NCBI GenBank assembly: GCA_025359585.1
Contig: JANYFX010000666.1
Coordinates: 1-11,848, forward strand
From: Rhizobacter sp.
Lineage (GTDB): Bacteria > Pseudomonadota > Gammaproteobacteria > Burkholderiales > Burkholderiaceae_C
Direction: 5' to 3'
Length of the DNA stretch: 11,848 bases
The translations under genes were made by a program, and so were the position numbers. The notes beneath the pieces are model-generated. The model saw only the letters and a list, made by a program, of their open reading frames with translations, did not search any database and was not told the DNA's origin. Every line of letters begins with the position of its first letter. Within the stretch, counting starts at the first letter, position 1. This document shows, in pieces, positions 1 through 5,780 of this stretch.

Positions 1-865
1 CGGCCGCCTCTACAACGCACGCCGTCACGGCCTCGCCCCACTGGTCACGTCCCAGCTCGACCGACACAAAGCGCGCAGCCAGGCGCATGCCCTTCGTGCT
101 CAGGTCGCGCTGCTTGGTGACTCGCGCCGTGTGCATCTGCGTGATCTCGTCAGCAGTAACCTCGATCTCTGTGTCCAGTGCTGCCCGCAGCGACGAATGA
201 CCGCGCGCACCCTTCGACGCATCCTTGCCGCTGTGGTGGACGAACAGCACGTGCGCGCCTGTTTCTTCACGAATGCGATCGCCCGCACTGACGAGGCGCG
301 CCATGTCTTCACTGGCGTTCTCGTTGCCGCCGCCCATGGCGCGCGCCACCGTGTCCACGACGATCAGCCGGACCACCTCGCCCACCTCCGCAGCCTTTTC
401 GCGGATCAGCTCGATCAAGTCCTCCACGTCGGCCGACGGGTCCATCAGATTCAGCGCGGTCGGTATCAAGCCGAAGTGCCCCACCGGCCGGCCGAAGTGC
501 TTCTGGTTGGCATGGATACGAAAGCGGATTGAGGCGGCCCCCTCACCCCCGATGTAGATGACCGCTCCCGACTCGCTCCGCTTGCCCAAAAAGTCATCAC
601 CCAGGGTCACGCAGACGCACAGGTGAATGACGATGTACGTCTTGCCACTGTTTGATTCCCCATACACCATGGACATGCCGCCCTTGGTGAGAAGTCCCTC
701 GACGAGCTGCTCGATGCCGTTGTCAAACGCCGCGAAGTCTTTGGCCCATTCATGCGGAATTTTCGGGCGCGCGGTCGGTGCAGACGCCTGTGCATCCGGG
801 CGCCCAACAAGAGGCGCGGCCGGCTGCAACAGGGCATCGAATACCTTGGCAACGCCAACGCTCAC
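1..865 (-). CDS. RepA/RecA-like AAA family ATPase, partial (C-terminus beyond left edge)
   Basis: The minus-strand frame is open from a TAG at 875-877 to the window edge, giving 288 visible residues. Counting from a GTG at 865, a Walker A GESNSGKT lies at residues 69-76 and a Walker B LIVVDT at 167-172. The segments NENASEDMARL, GAHVLFVHHSGKD and SSLRAALDTEIEV follow. This is the pattern of the AAA_25/RepA hexameric helicase-like ATPases common in prophages and integrative elements, often beside small DNA-binding proteins and a replication module. The likely role is ATP-driven DNA handling or replication of the element; substrate and partners are not visible. The GTG overlaps the stop of an upstream small ORF (GTGA), and its bases fall in a hairpin arm. 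ATG 676 would start right at Walker A and lose a plausible N-terminal segment (PHEWAKDF...EQLVEGLL), so I prefer GTG. The family is firm; the start is moderate. Confidence 0.85.
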   Translation of the reverse strand, partial: MSVGVAKVFDALLQPAAPLVGRPDAQASAPTARPKIPHEWAKDFAAFDNGIEQLVEGLLTKGGMSMVYGESNSGKTYIVIHLCVCVTLGDDFLGKRSESGAVIYIGGEGAASIRFRIHANQKHFGRPVGHFGLIPTALNLMDPSADVEDLIELIREKAAEVGEVVRLIVVDTVARAMGGGNENASEDMARLVSAGDRIREETGAHVLFVHHSGKDASKGARGHSSLRAALDTEIEVTADEITQMHTARVTKQRDLSTKGMRLAARFVSVELGRDQWGEAVTACVVEAA

Positions 866-1041
866 CTTGAAGCTCTAGCTTCGACAAGGTGTTCGGTGGC
901 CCATTCGAACGGAATGCACGGGCGCTCGTTGGGAGGCGGAGCAGGTGGCACCACCAGCGGCACCCACAACCCACCATTCACCGCGAAGGTCGCCAGCCGA
1001 GCGCGCCTTGAAGCTCTAGCTTCGGCAAGGTGTTCATTCAC
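862..1041 (-). CDS. Possible 59-aa ORF linking the 66-aa gene to the AAA ATPase
   Basis: The frame starts at a GTG that overlaps the 66-aa gene's stop (GTGA at 1041-1038). It ends at a TGA that overlaps the GTG of the AAA ATPase (GTGA at 865-862). The product is built largely from repeats: EHLAEARASR recurs as EHLVEARASR at the C-terminus, and between them is a segment with VPLVVPPAPPPNE and IPFEWA. The overlaps on both sides suit a translated linker in a coupled operon. The ORF could instead be non-functional, arising from duplication of the underlying DNA repeats, or could be debris of an older ATPase N-terminus (compare PFEWA here with PHEWA in the ATPase). No family is recognised. Confidence 0.35.
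   Translation of the reverse strand: MNEHLAEARASRRARLATFAVNGGLWVPLVVPPAPPPNERPCIPFEWATEHLVEARASR
865..894. repeat. 30-bp hairpin repeat, copy 1
   Basis: This 30-bp sequence matches 1006-1035 at 29 positions, differing at 884 (A) versus 1025 (G). It contains inverted arms GAAGCT and AGCTTC around a short centre, extended by CCTTG and CAAGG. With the two flanking bases 863-864 the outer arms become CACCTT and AAGGTG. In the minus-strand RNA this folds as a stem of about 11 pairs with a 3-nt bulge. The GTG proposed as the AAA ATPase start is in the 3' arm. It resembles a small REP-like palindromic repeat; the family is unknown. Confidence 0.75.
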
Positions 1042-1065
1042 CGCGAGGGTCGCCAGCCGAGCGCG
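976..1065. repeat. 60-bp-period repeat block (B-A-B), with hairpin repeat copy 2 at 1006-1035
   Basis: A 30-bp segment at 976-1005 recurs at 1036-1065 with one mismatch (987 A versus 1047 G). The hairpin repeat copy 2 (1006-1035) lies exactly between them, giving a 60-bp period. Because 60 is a multiple of three, the block keeps reading frames open. The same B sequence encodes the C-terminus of the 66-aa protein in one frame (ALGWRPSR, stop) and RARLATFAVN of the 59-aa ORF in another. The likely origin is tandem duplication after spread of the short palindromic repeat. Confidence 0.8.
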
Positions 1066-1238
1066 ATCAGACGCTGACGCAACTGGCCGCGAAGGTAGTC
1101 CTCGACCCAATCGCGGTGCCTCGGCCAGGCGGCACCGTGGCATTGCGACAGGCGCTCGACCTGCGCGGCGAACCACGCCTCGGCCAGGCGTTGAATCTCG
1201 GCGGCTTGGCGCGCTTGCGCCTGCTCGGAATCGGTCAC
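1038..1238 (-). CDS. Small 66-aa hypothetical protein
   Basis: No family is recognised. The protein is short, Gln/Arg/Ala-rich and probably helical, with segments such as QARQAAEIQRLAEAWFAAQVERL and WVEDYLRGQLRQRLIALGW; it has no signal peptide or membrane segment. The start is a GTG overlapping the stop of the preceding 81-aa gene (GTGA at 1238-1235), with a GAGGGG stretch upstream in that gene. Its stop lies at the edge of the repeat block and overlaps the GTG of the possible 59-aa ORF. Its place between a small winged-helix-like protein and an AAA ATPase suits an accessory factor of an integrative element's replication or control module. That role is inferred from context only. Confidence 0.6.
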   Translation of the reverse strand: MTDSEQAQARQAAEIQRLAEAWFAAQVERLSQCHGAAWPRHRDWVEDYLRGQLRQRLIALGWRPSR

Positions 1239-1480
1239 GCATTCCGCCCCTCAGCCCGCCGCGCGCCAATCACAATCACTGCGTGATCGAAGGCTTCGGG
1301 TTGCACGAGCCAGCGCCCGTTCGGCTTGCTAAGCGCACCGGCCTGTGCGAGCTCGGTGCGGTTTTTGCGCACGAACCACGCGAAAGATTCAGCGCTCGGA
1401 AACAAATGCGCCCGCTCGGCCCGGTAGGTGTCCGGGTGCACGAGGCGGGCGACGTGTTCTACAACTTCGGCCAGTGACAT
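1235..1480 (-). CDS. Small 81-aa protein, possibly winged-helix DNA-binding
   Basis: The ATG at 1480 is preceded by a good ribosome-binding site (TGGAG about 8 nt upstream), and it is the first gene after a 97-bp gap, so it probably heads the small-protein/ATPase transcript. The sequence has FPSAESFAWFVRKNR, then ELAQAGAL, then NGRWLVQPEAF and a hydrophobic DHAVIVIG strand. This helix-helix-strand layout recalls the small helix-turn-helix or winged-helix proteins often found beside AAA ATPases in betaproteobacterial islands. A role as transcription regulator or excisionase-type factor is inferred; I do not recognise a named family. Its stop overlaps the start of the 66-aa gene. Confidence 0.65.
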   Translation of the reverse strand: MSLAEVVEHVARLVHPDTYRAERAHLFPSAESFAWFVRKNRTELAQAGALSKPNGRWLVQPEAFDHAVIVIGARRAEGRNA

Positions 1481-1576
1481 TTGAAACTCCAGTGTGTTGA
1501 CGGAGTCTTCCTACCCCGTACACCGGATTGCACTGCCCAACTAGTTTTGAGTCAGGGGGGGTAATTCACGCCACTG

Positions 1577-1972
1577 CTAAGGCATTCGAACTTTTCGCCA
1601 GTTCTTTACTTCATCCTCAATGAGCGTGGCGCCGATAGAAAGATCAACAAGATGCTTCTTGCCCACCTGGAAGGCAAAGAGCGCCTCGAAGAAACGAGAG
1701 TTCTGGGCTCCTGGCTCTTTAGGAGAGCCGGCGAGCCAGCACTCGGCCGCCATTCGCACCCAGACGTGCGCAAGATGTTTGCCAGGAGAGCCACGCTTGC
1801 GCATGGGCAAGTCGATGCCGTACTCAGGGGCAATGTTTTTTACGCTGGCGCGCCACGTTGCAAAGTCCTCACCGTTGGCTTTCAGTTCGTCCTGCTCCTT
1901 CTTCCATGCCATGAACTGGCATTCGGCCTGGTCGAGCAGCGCTCTCTCTTTTTGCTTCAAGACAAATGTCAT
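1577..1972 (-). CDS. 131-aa hypothetical protein overlapping the integrase gene
   Basis: The ATG at 1972 overlaps the integrase stop (ATGA at 1972-1969). A strong GGGAGAG ribosome-binding site inside the end of the integrase gene decides this start, although the frame stays open far upstream as a shadow of the integrase. The protein is soluble, mixed charge and contains LLDQAECQFMAWKKEQDEL (likely helix), KNIAPEYGIDLPMRKRG, HVWVRMAAECWL and FFEALFAFQVGKKHL; no known domain is recognised. It ends in TAG at 1577 with no T-rich hairpin after it. Tight coupling to the integrase suggests a job in integration, excision or its control, but that is inference. Confidence 0.7.
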   Translation of the reverse strand: MTFVLKQKERALLDQAECQFMAWKKEQDELKANGEDFATWRASVKNIAPEYGIDLPMRKRGSPGKHLAHVWVRMAAECWLAGSPKEPGAQNSRFFEALFAFQVGKKHLVDLSIGATLIEDEVKNWRKVRMP

Positions 1973-2910
1973 CGCATCTCTCCCAACACGCGATTGACCA
2001 GCGCCGAACGATGCGATGCCGCCAAGTGGCTGTAACGCTTCGTCATGCTGACCTGGCGATGCCCCAACAAGTCGCCGATCTCGAGCAGCGTGGCGCCGTT
2101 CTGCGCCAGGAAGCTTGCGCACGAGTGCCGCAGGTCGTGGAAGACGAACCCGCGAATCTTCGCAGCGCGCAGCGCCTCGGCCCAGCGTGCACCGAAGTGA
2201 TAGGCCTGGTCGGGCTGCCGCGCCGACGGGAAGACGAGCCCGCCAGGCGCGCCCTCGAATGCGCGCAATTGCTCTACCACCGCCGGCACAAGAGGCAACG
2301 CCTTCGGGTCGCCATTCTTCGAGCGGCCGACATGAATCACGGCATGCTCGAAGTCCACGTCGCGCCAGCGCAGCCCGCACAGCTCGCCGCGCCGTGCGCC
2401 CGTGGTCAATGCCAGCAGCACCAGCAAGTACAGACGCCTCCACTTCGACGCCTTGCAGGCCGCCAGGAGGCGCTGGCGCTCATCGTCGGAGAGGAACCTT
2501 GTCCTCTCGTTGTTTTCGGCGCCATGCTCTATGCCACGGCACGGGTGCACCCATCCCTTGGGTGCGATCCGACGCTTGATGGCCCAGGTGAAGACTGCCG
2601 CCACCGCGGCGCAGTAACGGTTGAGCGTGGCCGGCGCACGCGGCTTGTGTTTGGCCTTGTAGATCGCCTTGCCGTCCGCATCATGGCCCGCGAAAAAGCG
2701 CGATGGCTGCCGCGCCAGGCTTTCAATCGCGGCGTGGATGTTGTCGTCGCTGATGGCCTCGATCGCCATCTCGCCGAGCTGACCACGCCACCAGGTCAAG
2801 CGCTGCACCCGGGTGGTGTCGCGGCCGGCGTAGTGCGCCATGTACAGGTCGATTAGCTCGGAGAGCAGGATCGAGCCGGTGCGCATCGGAAGCGATGCCA
2901 GCGCATTCAT
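1969..2910 (-). CDS. int: Site-specific tyrosine recombinase (phage/island integrase)
   Basis: A 313-aa tyrosine recombinase that would integrate and excise the element at a specific site. All catalytic features are present. These are Arg173 in TTGARRGEL, the likely beta-hairpin Lys198 in GRSKNG, H258-x-x-R261 in FHDLRHS, His284 in LLGH and the nucleophile Tyr293 in TKRYSHL. An N-terminal SAM-like core-binding region spans about residues 14-115. Length is typical of short phage integrases, without the large arm-binding domain of P4-type enzymes. The start ATG at 2910 has AGGAG about 8 nt upstream and overlaps the previous gene's stop (ATGA). The gene lies about 0.7 kb from a tRNA-Lys gene, the usual target type. 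No frameshift or missing residue is seen, so it is probably active. Confidence 0.95.
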   Translation of the reverse strand: MNALASLPMRTGSILLSELIDLYMAHYAGRDTTRVQRLTWWRGQLGEMAIEAISDDNIHAAIESLARQPSRFFAGHDADGKAIYKAKHKPRAPATLNRYCAAVAAVFTWAIKRRIAPKGWVHPCRGIEHGAENNERTRFLSDDERQRLLAACKASKWRRLYLLVLLALTTGARRGELCGLRWRDVDFEHAVIHVGRSKNGDPKALPLVPAVVEQLRAFEGAPGGLVFPSARQPDQAYHFGARWAEALRAAKIRGFVFHDLRHSCASFLAQNGATLLEIGDLLGHRQVSMTKRYSHLAASHRSALVNRVLGEMR

Positions 2911-3479
2911 TGTCCGACTCCTGGTGCAGACCAGGCCAAGCGCAGGTGCGTACGATGTTTCGACTGCACGCCTACACGCTTTTCCTCAATGAGCTGACGC
3001 AGATCGAGAATCGATTTTTGTTCGATCCGATCGAGCCAGGCTTTCCGCTCGTCGTTCTCGCGCCGGCTCCGCATTTCGACCTCTTCATAACCAGGCCTCA
3101 ACGAGATGACAAAGTAGTCGTCGTGAGGACGCCTCGTGATGGACATGAATCCCGGCGTCCAGAACCACGACATCTTTAGAGGTTTGTCCACGCCGAGAGG
3201 CCGGTACCTTATCGACGTACGAGGCCGGCCAGGCTGGCCAGGAAACATGTCGGCAGTGGCGAGGCCTGCGGCAACGAGACCAGCCGCCGGGCCGCCGTAA
3301 CAGTCGGCATACATGGTCTGCCAAGTGGTTACACCAGGCACCGCACGCATGGTGGTTGGCGCATGGTGAAAGTTCGCGCGTAGCGGCGCGCTGCTGCCGC
3401 TGTTGGCCGGGACCGGAGGCAGCGAGGCGGTGGAAGACGCCGTCGCCGCGTCACCGGCGGATTTATCAAGCTTAGACAT
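2907..3479 (-). CDS. 190-aa hypothetical protein preceding the integrase
   Basis: The frame is open up to 3572, but the ATG at 3479 is preceded by GAAGGG at suitable spacing, and the extra N-terminal residues look non-coding, so I use 3479. No family is recognised. The first 45 residues are Ser/Ala/Pro-rich and probably disordered. The middle has YADCYGGPAAGLVAAGLATADMFPGQ, then an aromatic segment with MSWFWTPGFMSI and DDYFVISLRPGYEEVEM, and a charged helix ending KAWLDRIEQKSILDLRQLIEEKR. There is no clear signal peptide. It is the first element gene beside the tRNA and its stop overlaps the integrase start (ATGA), so the two are probably co-translated. Its role is unknown. Confidence 0.7.
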   Translation of the reverse strand: MSKLDKSAGDAATASSTASLPPVPANSGSSAPLRANFHHAPTTMRAVPGVTTWQTMYADCYGGPAAGLVAAGLATADMFPGQPGRPRTSIRYRPLGVDKPLKMSWFWTPGFMSITRRPHDDYFVISLRPGYEEVEMRSRRENDERKAWLDRIEQKSILDLRQLIEEKRVGVQSKHRTHLRLAWSAPGVGQ

Positions 3480-3568
3480 TTGAGACCCTTCGAACAATCG
3501 TCCGCCATTTTCACCGGCGGACAAAGGTGAGGGGGTCTGGAAGGTCCCGTCAACACGCAGAAAGCATA

Positions 3569-3598
3569 ACACCCACGGGGCTTGCGCCCGGTGGGTGT
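3569..3598 (-). terminator. Hairpin terminator downstream of the tRNA-Lys pair
   Basis: The arms ACACCCAC (3569-3576) and GTGGGTGT (3591-3598) form an 8-bp stem. A G-G mismatch, a further GGGC/GCCC stem and a TTGC loop follow. It starts 9 nt after the 3' end of tRNA-Lys(CTT). On the minus strand it is followed by only a weak T stretch (TATGCTTTCT). On the plus strand CTGTTTT follows, so it may work in both directions. It would end the tRNA transcript and insulate the element's genes. Confidence 0.6.
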
Positions 3599-3607
3599 CT
3601 GTTTTAC

Positions 3608-3683
3608 TGGTGGGCCCTGAGTGACTCGAACACTCGACCTACGGATTAAGAGTCCGCTGCTCTACCAACTGAGCTAAGAGCCC
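3608..3683 (-). tRNA. tRNA-Lys (anticodon CTT)
   Basis: The 76-nt cloverleaf includes an encoded CCA. The acceptor arms are GGGCTCT and AGGGCCC with discriminator A. The D-arm contains AGCTCAGTTGGTAGAGC. The anticodon loop is CTCTTAA (anticodon CTT). The T-arm is GAGTG, TTCGAGT, CACTC. It lies 30 nt downstream of tRNA-Lys(TTT) on the same strand. Its 3' end faces the integrative element, so its T-arm/3' end is the likely attachment site, although the second att copy is outside the window. Confidence 0.97.
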
Positions 3684-3713
3684 CACATTCTTTCGAAACT
3701 TGTGCTGAATTTT

Positions 3714-3789
3714 TGGTGGGTTGTGCGGGGCTCGAACCCACGACCAATAGATTAAAAGTCTACTGCTCTACCAACTGAGCTAACAACCC
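3714..3789 (-). tRNA. tRNA-Lys (anticodon TTT)
   Basis: The 76-nt cloverleaf includes CCA. The acceptor arms GGGTTGT and ACAACCC pair fully, with discriminator A. The anticodon loop is CTTTTAA (anticodon TTT). The T-arm is GTGGG, TTCGAGC, CCCGC with one G-C/G-U style adjustment. It is the first gene of the tandem lysine tRNA pair, 12 nt after a TATAAT box. Both lysine tRNAs read ANN codons, so A37 is expected to carry t6A/ct6A, the product of the adjacent tcdA. Confidence 0.97.
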
Positions 3790-3801
3790 GGCAAGCCTTC
3801 A

Positions 3802-3807
3802 ATTATA
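3802..3807 (-). promoter_or_regulatory. -10 box (TATAAT) for the tRNA-Lys pair
   Basis: A perfect TATAAT on the minus strand ends 12 nt before the tRNA-Lys(TTT) 5' end, placing the transcript start at about 3795. No strong -35 hexamer is seen 16-18 nt upstream; that stretch overlaps the last codons of tcdA. The tRNAs could also be reached by read-through from tcdA, as no terminator is seen between them. Confidence 0.65.
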
Positions 3808-3830
3808 TCCAGCTTTTCCTGCAGCCTCGC

Positions 3831-4604
3831 TCACAGCAGCGCGGATTCTAGCGCAAGGCTGGCGGCCACCATGCCGAAGGCTGCCGTCACGGCCACGCTG
3901 GAGCCGTAGCCGTGGCAGTTCAGGCTGCCGTCCACATCACCGGCCTCGTCGGGCGCTCGAACAGCCTCGCGCGAGAACACGCAGCGCAGCCCGAGCTTGC
4001 CGGTGCGCGGCGCAGCGTGGTGCTGGCGCAGGCGTTGGCGCAATGACGCGAGCAGCGGGTCGTGGGTGACGAGTGCGAGATCTTCCGTCTGCACTGCCTG
4101 CGGTTGCCGCTTGCCGCCTGCAGCGCCTGCGATCACCAGCGCCGTTCGGGTCTGCAACGCCCAGGCCGCCACGATGGCCTTGGCACGCACCTGGTCGCAC
4201 GCGTCGATCACCGCATGCACCGGGTTCTGCAGCAGTGCGGGCCAGTTCGTTTCGTCGACGAACTCTTCCACGGTGGTCACTTCACAGCCGGGGTGAATGT
4301 CGGCAATGCGCTCGCGCAGCGCCTGCACTTTCGCCTGGCCGACGGTGGCGCCGAGTGCCTGCACCTGGCGGTTGATGTTGGACTCGGAAACCTGGTCCAG
4401 GTCGATCAGCGTCAGCGCCGCGACACCGCTGCGCGCCAGCGCTTCCGCAGCCCACGAGCCAACGCCCCCGACCCCGATGACAGCGATGCGCGCCGCGCGG
4501 ATGCGCGCGTAGCCGATGTCGCCGTAAAGGCGACGCAGCCCGCCGAAGCGGCGCTCGAGGTCAGCCTCGGCGGGCATCGCGAATGGGTCGAGAGGTGTGT
4601 TCAT
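3831..4604 (-). CDS. tcdA: tRNA threonylcarbamoyladenosine dehydratase TcdA (CsdL)
   Basis: An E1/ThiF/MoeB-like ATP-dependent enzyme that dehydrates t6A at position 37 of ANN-decoding tRNAs to the cyclic form ct6A, in the cytoplasm. The 257 residues are close to the family length (E. coli about 268). The nucleotide-binding loop GVGGVGS is at 44-50, the acidic strand end LTLIDLD at 65-70 and the NINRQ motif at 76-80. VIDACD is at 132-137, with Cys208 and Cys230 (NCHGYGSS) further on. The C-terminal part lacks the adenylation-partner domains of MoeB. In E. coli TcdA works with the CsdA/CsdE sulfur-transfer pair; neither is seen here. It follows the YeeE-type permease by 3 bp (TGA-ACG-ATG), so they are probably one transcript. 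Just downstream are two tRNA-Lys genes, likely substrates. Confidence 0.95.
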   Translation of the reverse strand: MNTPLDPFAMPAEADLERRFGGLRRLYGDIGYARIRAARIAVIGVGGVGSWAAEALARSGVAALTLIDLDQVSESNINRQVQALGATVGQAKVQALRERIADIHPGCEVTTVEEFVDETNWPALLQNPVHAVIDACDQVRAKAIVAAWALQTRTALVIAGAAGGKRQPQAVQTEDLALVTHDPLLASLRQRLRQHHAAPRTGKLGLRCVFSREAVRAPDEAGDVDGSLNCHGYGSSVAVTAAFGMVAASLALESALL

Positions 4605-4607
4605 CGT

Positions 4608-5723
4608 TCAGCCGCTGCGCTCGACGCGCCAGATCTGCCAGCGCAGCGCCACCACGGCGCCGCCGACGATCGAGAGCATCGCGACGAAGCTCGTCAGGCT
4701 GAGCGTGGACATGCCCGACAGACCCTGCCCGATCGTGCAGCCCAGCGCAGTGACGCCGCCCACACCCATCAGCACCGCGCCGACGAGGTGGTTGGCCGTG
4801 TCGCCGGCATCGCGAAAACCTTCCCAGCGAAAACCACCCGTCGCCAGTGCATAAGCCGCCGAGCCGACAACCACGCCAGCCACAGACACGATGCCGACCG
4901 TCAACAGCTTGGCCTTGTCGCTGAAGAACATCAGCCAGTCGAGCGTGTACGCCACCGGCGCCACAAAACTCAGCGACTCCATGCGCCGCGAATTGGTCGC
5001 GACGAAGGCTTCCTGCAAGGTGTTGGGATCTTCGGCAACGTAGCCGAGCCGTCCCGACACCCACCACACCGCCGCGACGATGGCGCCCACGCCCAGGCCC
5101 GCGAGCAGGTTGTCGGCCGAGCGGCCTTCGGCGCGCGCGAGCGCCCACAAGATCAGCAGCGCGCCGATGCCGGAGCCGAGCAACGCGGCCAGCATGCCCT
5201 TGCTCACGCCGGTGGGCGCGGCCAGCAGAGAAGGCAGGTCTTGCGACGACGCCAGCGTGACAGCCACCGCATCGACGGTCGCCACGCGCGCCACGGCGGT
5301 GATGCCCTTGAGCGTTGCGAAGGCCGCCACCCCGAGCACGATGAACACCACCAGCGACTTCAGGTTGCCACCGCCGATGCGCACCAGCGTCTTGCTGCCG
5401 CAGCCCGAGGCCAGCACCATGCCGAAGCCGAACATCAGCCCGCCGACGAGGGCAGAGATCCACAGAAAACGCGGCCCGCCGTAGATGCTTTTGGATGCGT
5501 CGAGCCAGCCCAGCGCCACCATCAGGTTGAAGCCGATCATCGCCACGCCCATGGCCATGACCCACATGCGCATGCGCGCCCAGTCGCCCATGTTGACGAT
5601 GTCGGAAACGGCGCCCATCGTGCAGAAGTGGGTGCGCTGCGTGATCGCGCCGAACAGCACCGACAGGCCGAACGACGCCCACAGCACGAGCGTGGACAGG
5701 GCCTTCAGATCGATTTCTTGCAT
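4608..5723 (-). CDS. YeeE/YedE (TsuA-type) sulfur-compound transporter
   Basis: A 371-aa inner-membrane protein of the YeeE/YedE (Sulf_transp) family, whose studied member TsuA takes up thiosulfate. Many hydrophobic helices run through residues 8-365. Three conserved cysteines in family motifs are visible: Cys34 in HFCTMGAV, Cys108 in ASGCGSK and Cys329 in ALGCTIGQG. These correspond to the cysteines that relay thiosulfate in TsuA. The two half-motifs (GCGSK and GCTIGQG) reflect the internal pseudo-repeat of the family. An in-frame TAA 9 nt upstream shows that ATG 5723 is the most upstream possible start. The next gene, tcdA, follows 3 bp later. The substrate could be thiosulfate or another sulfur anion; no TusA/YeeD-like partner gene is adjacent. 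Confidence 0.92.
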   Translation of the reverse strand: MQEIDLKALSTLVLWASFGLSVLFGAITQRTHFCTMGAVSDIVNMGDWARMRMWVMAMGVAMIGFNLMVALGWLDASKSIYGGPRFLWISALVGGLMFGFGMVLASGCGSKTLVRIGGGNLKSLVVFIVLGVAAFATLKGITAVARVATVDAVAVTLASSQDLPSLLAAPTGVSKGMLAALLGSGIGALLILWALARAEGRSADNLLAGLGVGAIVAAVWWVSGRLGYVAEDPNTLQEAFVATNSRRMESLSFVAPVAYTLDWLMFFSDKAKLLTVGIVSVAGVVVGSAAYALATGGFRWEGFRDAGDTANHLVGAVLMGVGGVTALGCTIGQGLSGMSTLSLTSFVAMLSIVGGAVVALRWQIWRVERSG

Positions 5724-5729
5724 GCCTGC

Positions 5730-5735
5730 ATTTTA
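5730..5735 (-). promoter_or_regulatory. Possible -10 box (TAAAAT) next to the permease start
   Basis: TAAAAT on the minus strand is only 6 nt from ATG 5723, so a transcript begun there would start at or beside the ATG (leaderless or nearly so). No convincing -35 is seen. A GGAGG stretch further upstream is about 20 nt from the ATG, too far for normal use. This site is weakly supported. Confidence 0.3.
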
Positions 5736-5780
5736 GGCACGCACCTCCGGCTCACCGGCCGTCGCCGCTGGCGCAGACGA

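Noticed and set aside
976..1065. Repeats considered as a CRISPR array or integron attC sites
   Set aside because: There are only two copies of each repeat, with no regular unique spacers and no cas genes. The GTTRRRY/RYYYAAC core sites and an integron integrase are also missing.
1481..1576. Promoter or operator in the gap before the 81-aa gene
   Set aside because: The gap has a run of seven G and a short CCG...CGG inverted repeat, but no -35/-10 pair with acceptable spacing. A promoter is likely but I cannot place it.
1577..2443. Extended 288-codon version of the 131-aa gene
   Set aside because: The first 157 codons are a shadow of the integrase. The ATG at 1972, with a ribosome-binding site and ATGA overlap, is a better start.
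1969..3479. RIT-type trio of tyrosine recombinases
   Set aside because: Only the middle gene has recombinase motifs; its neighbours are short and lack the R-H-R-Y residues.
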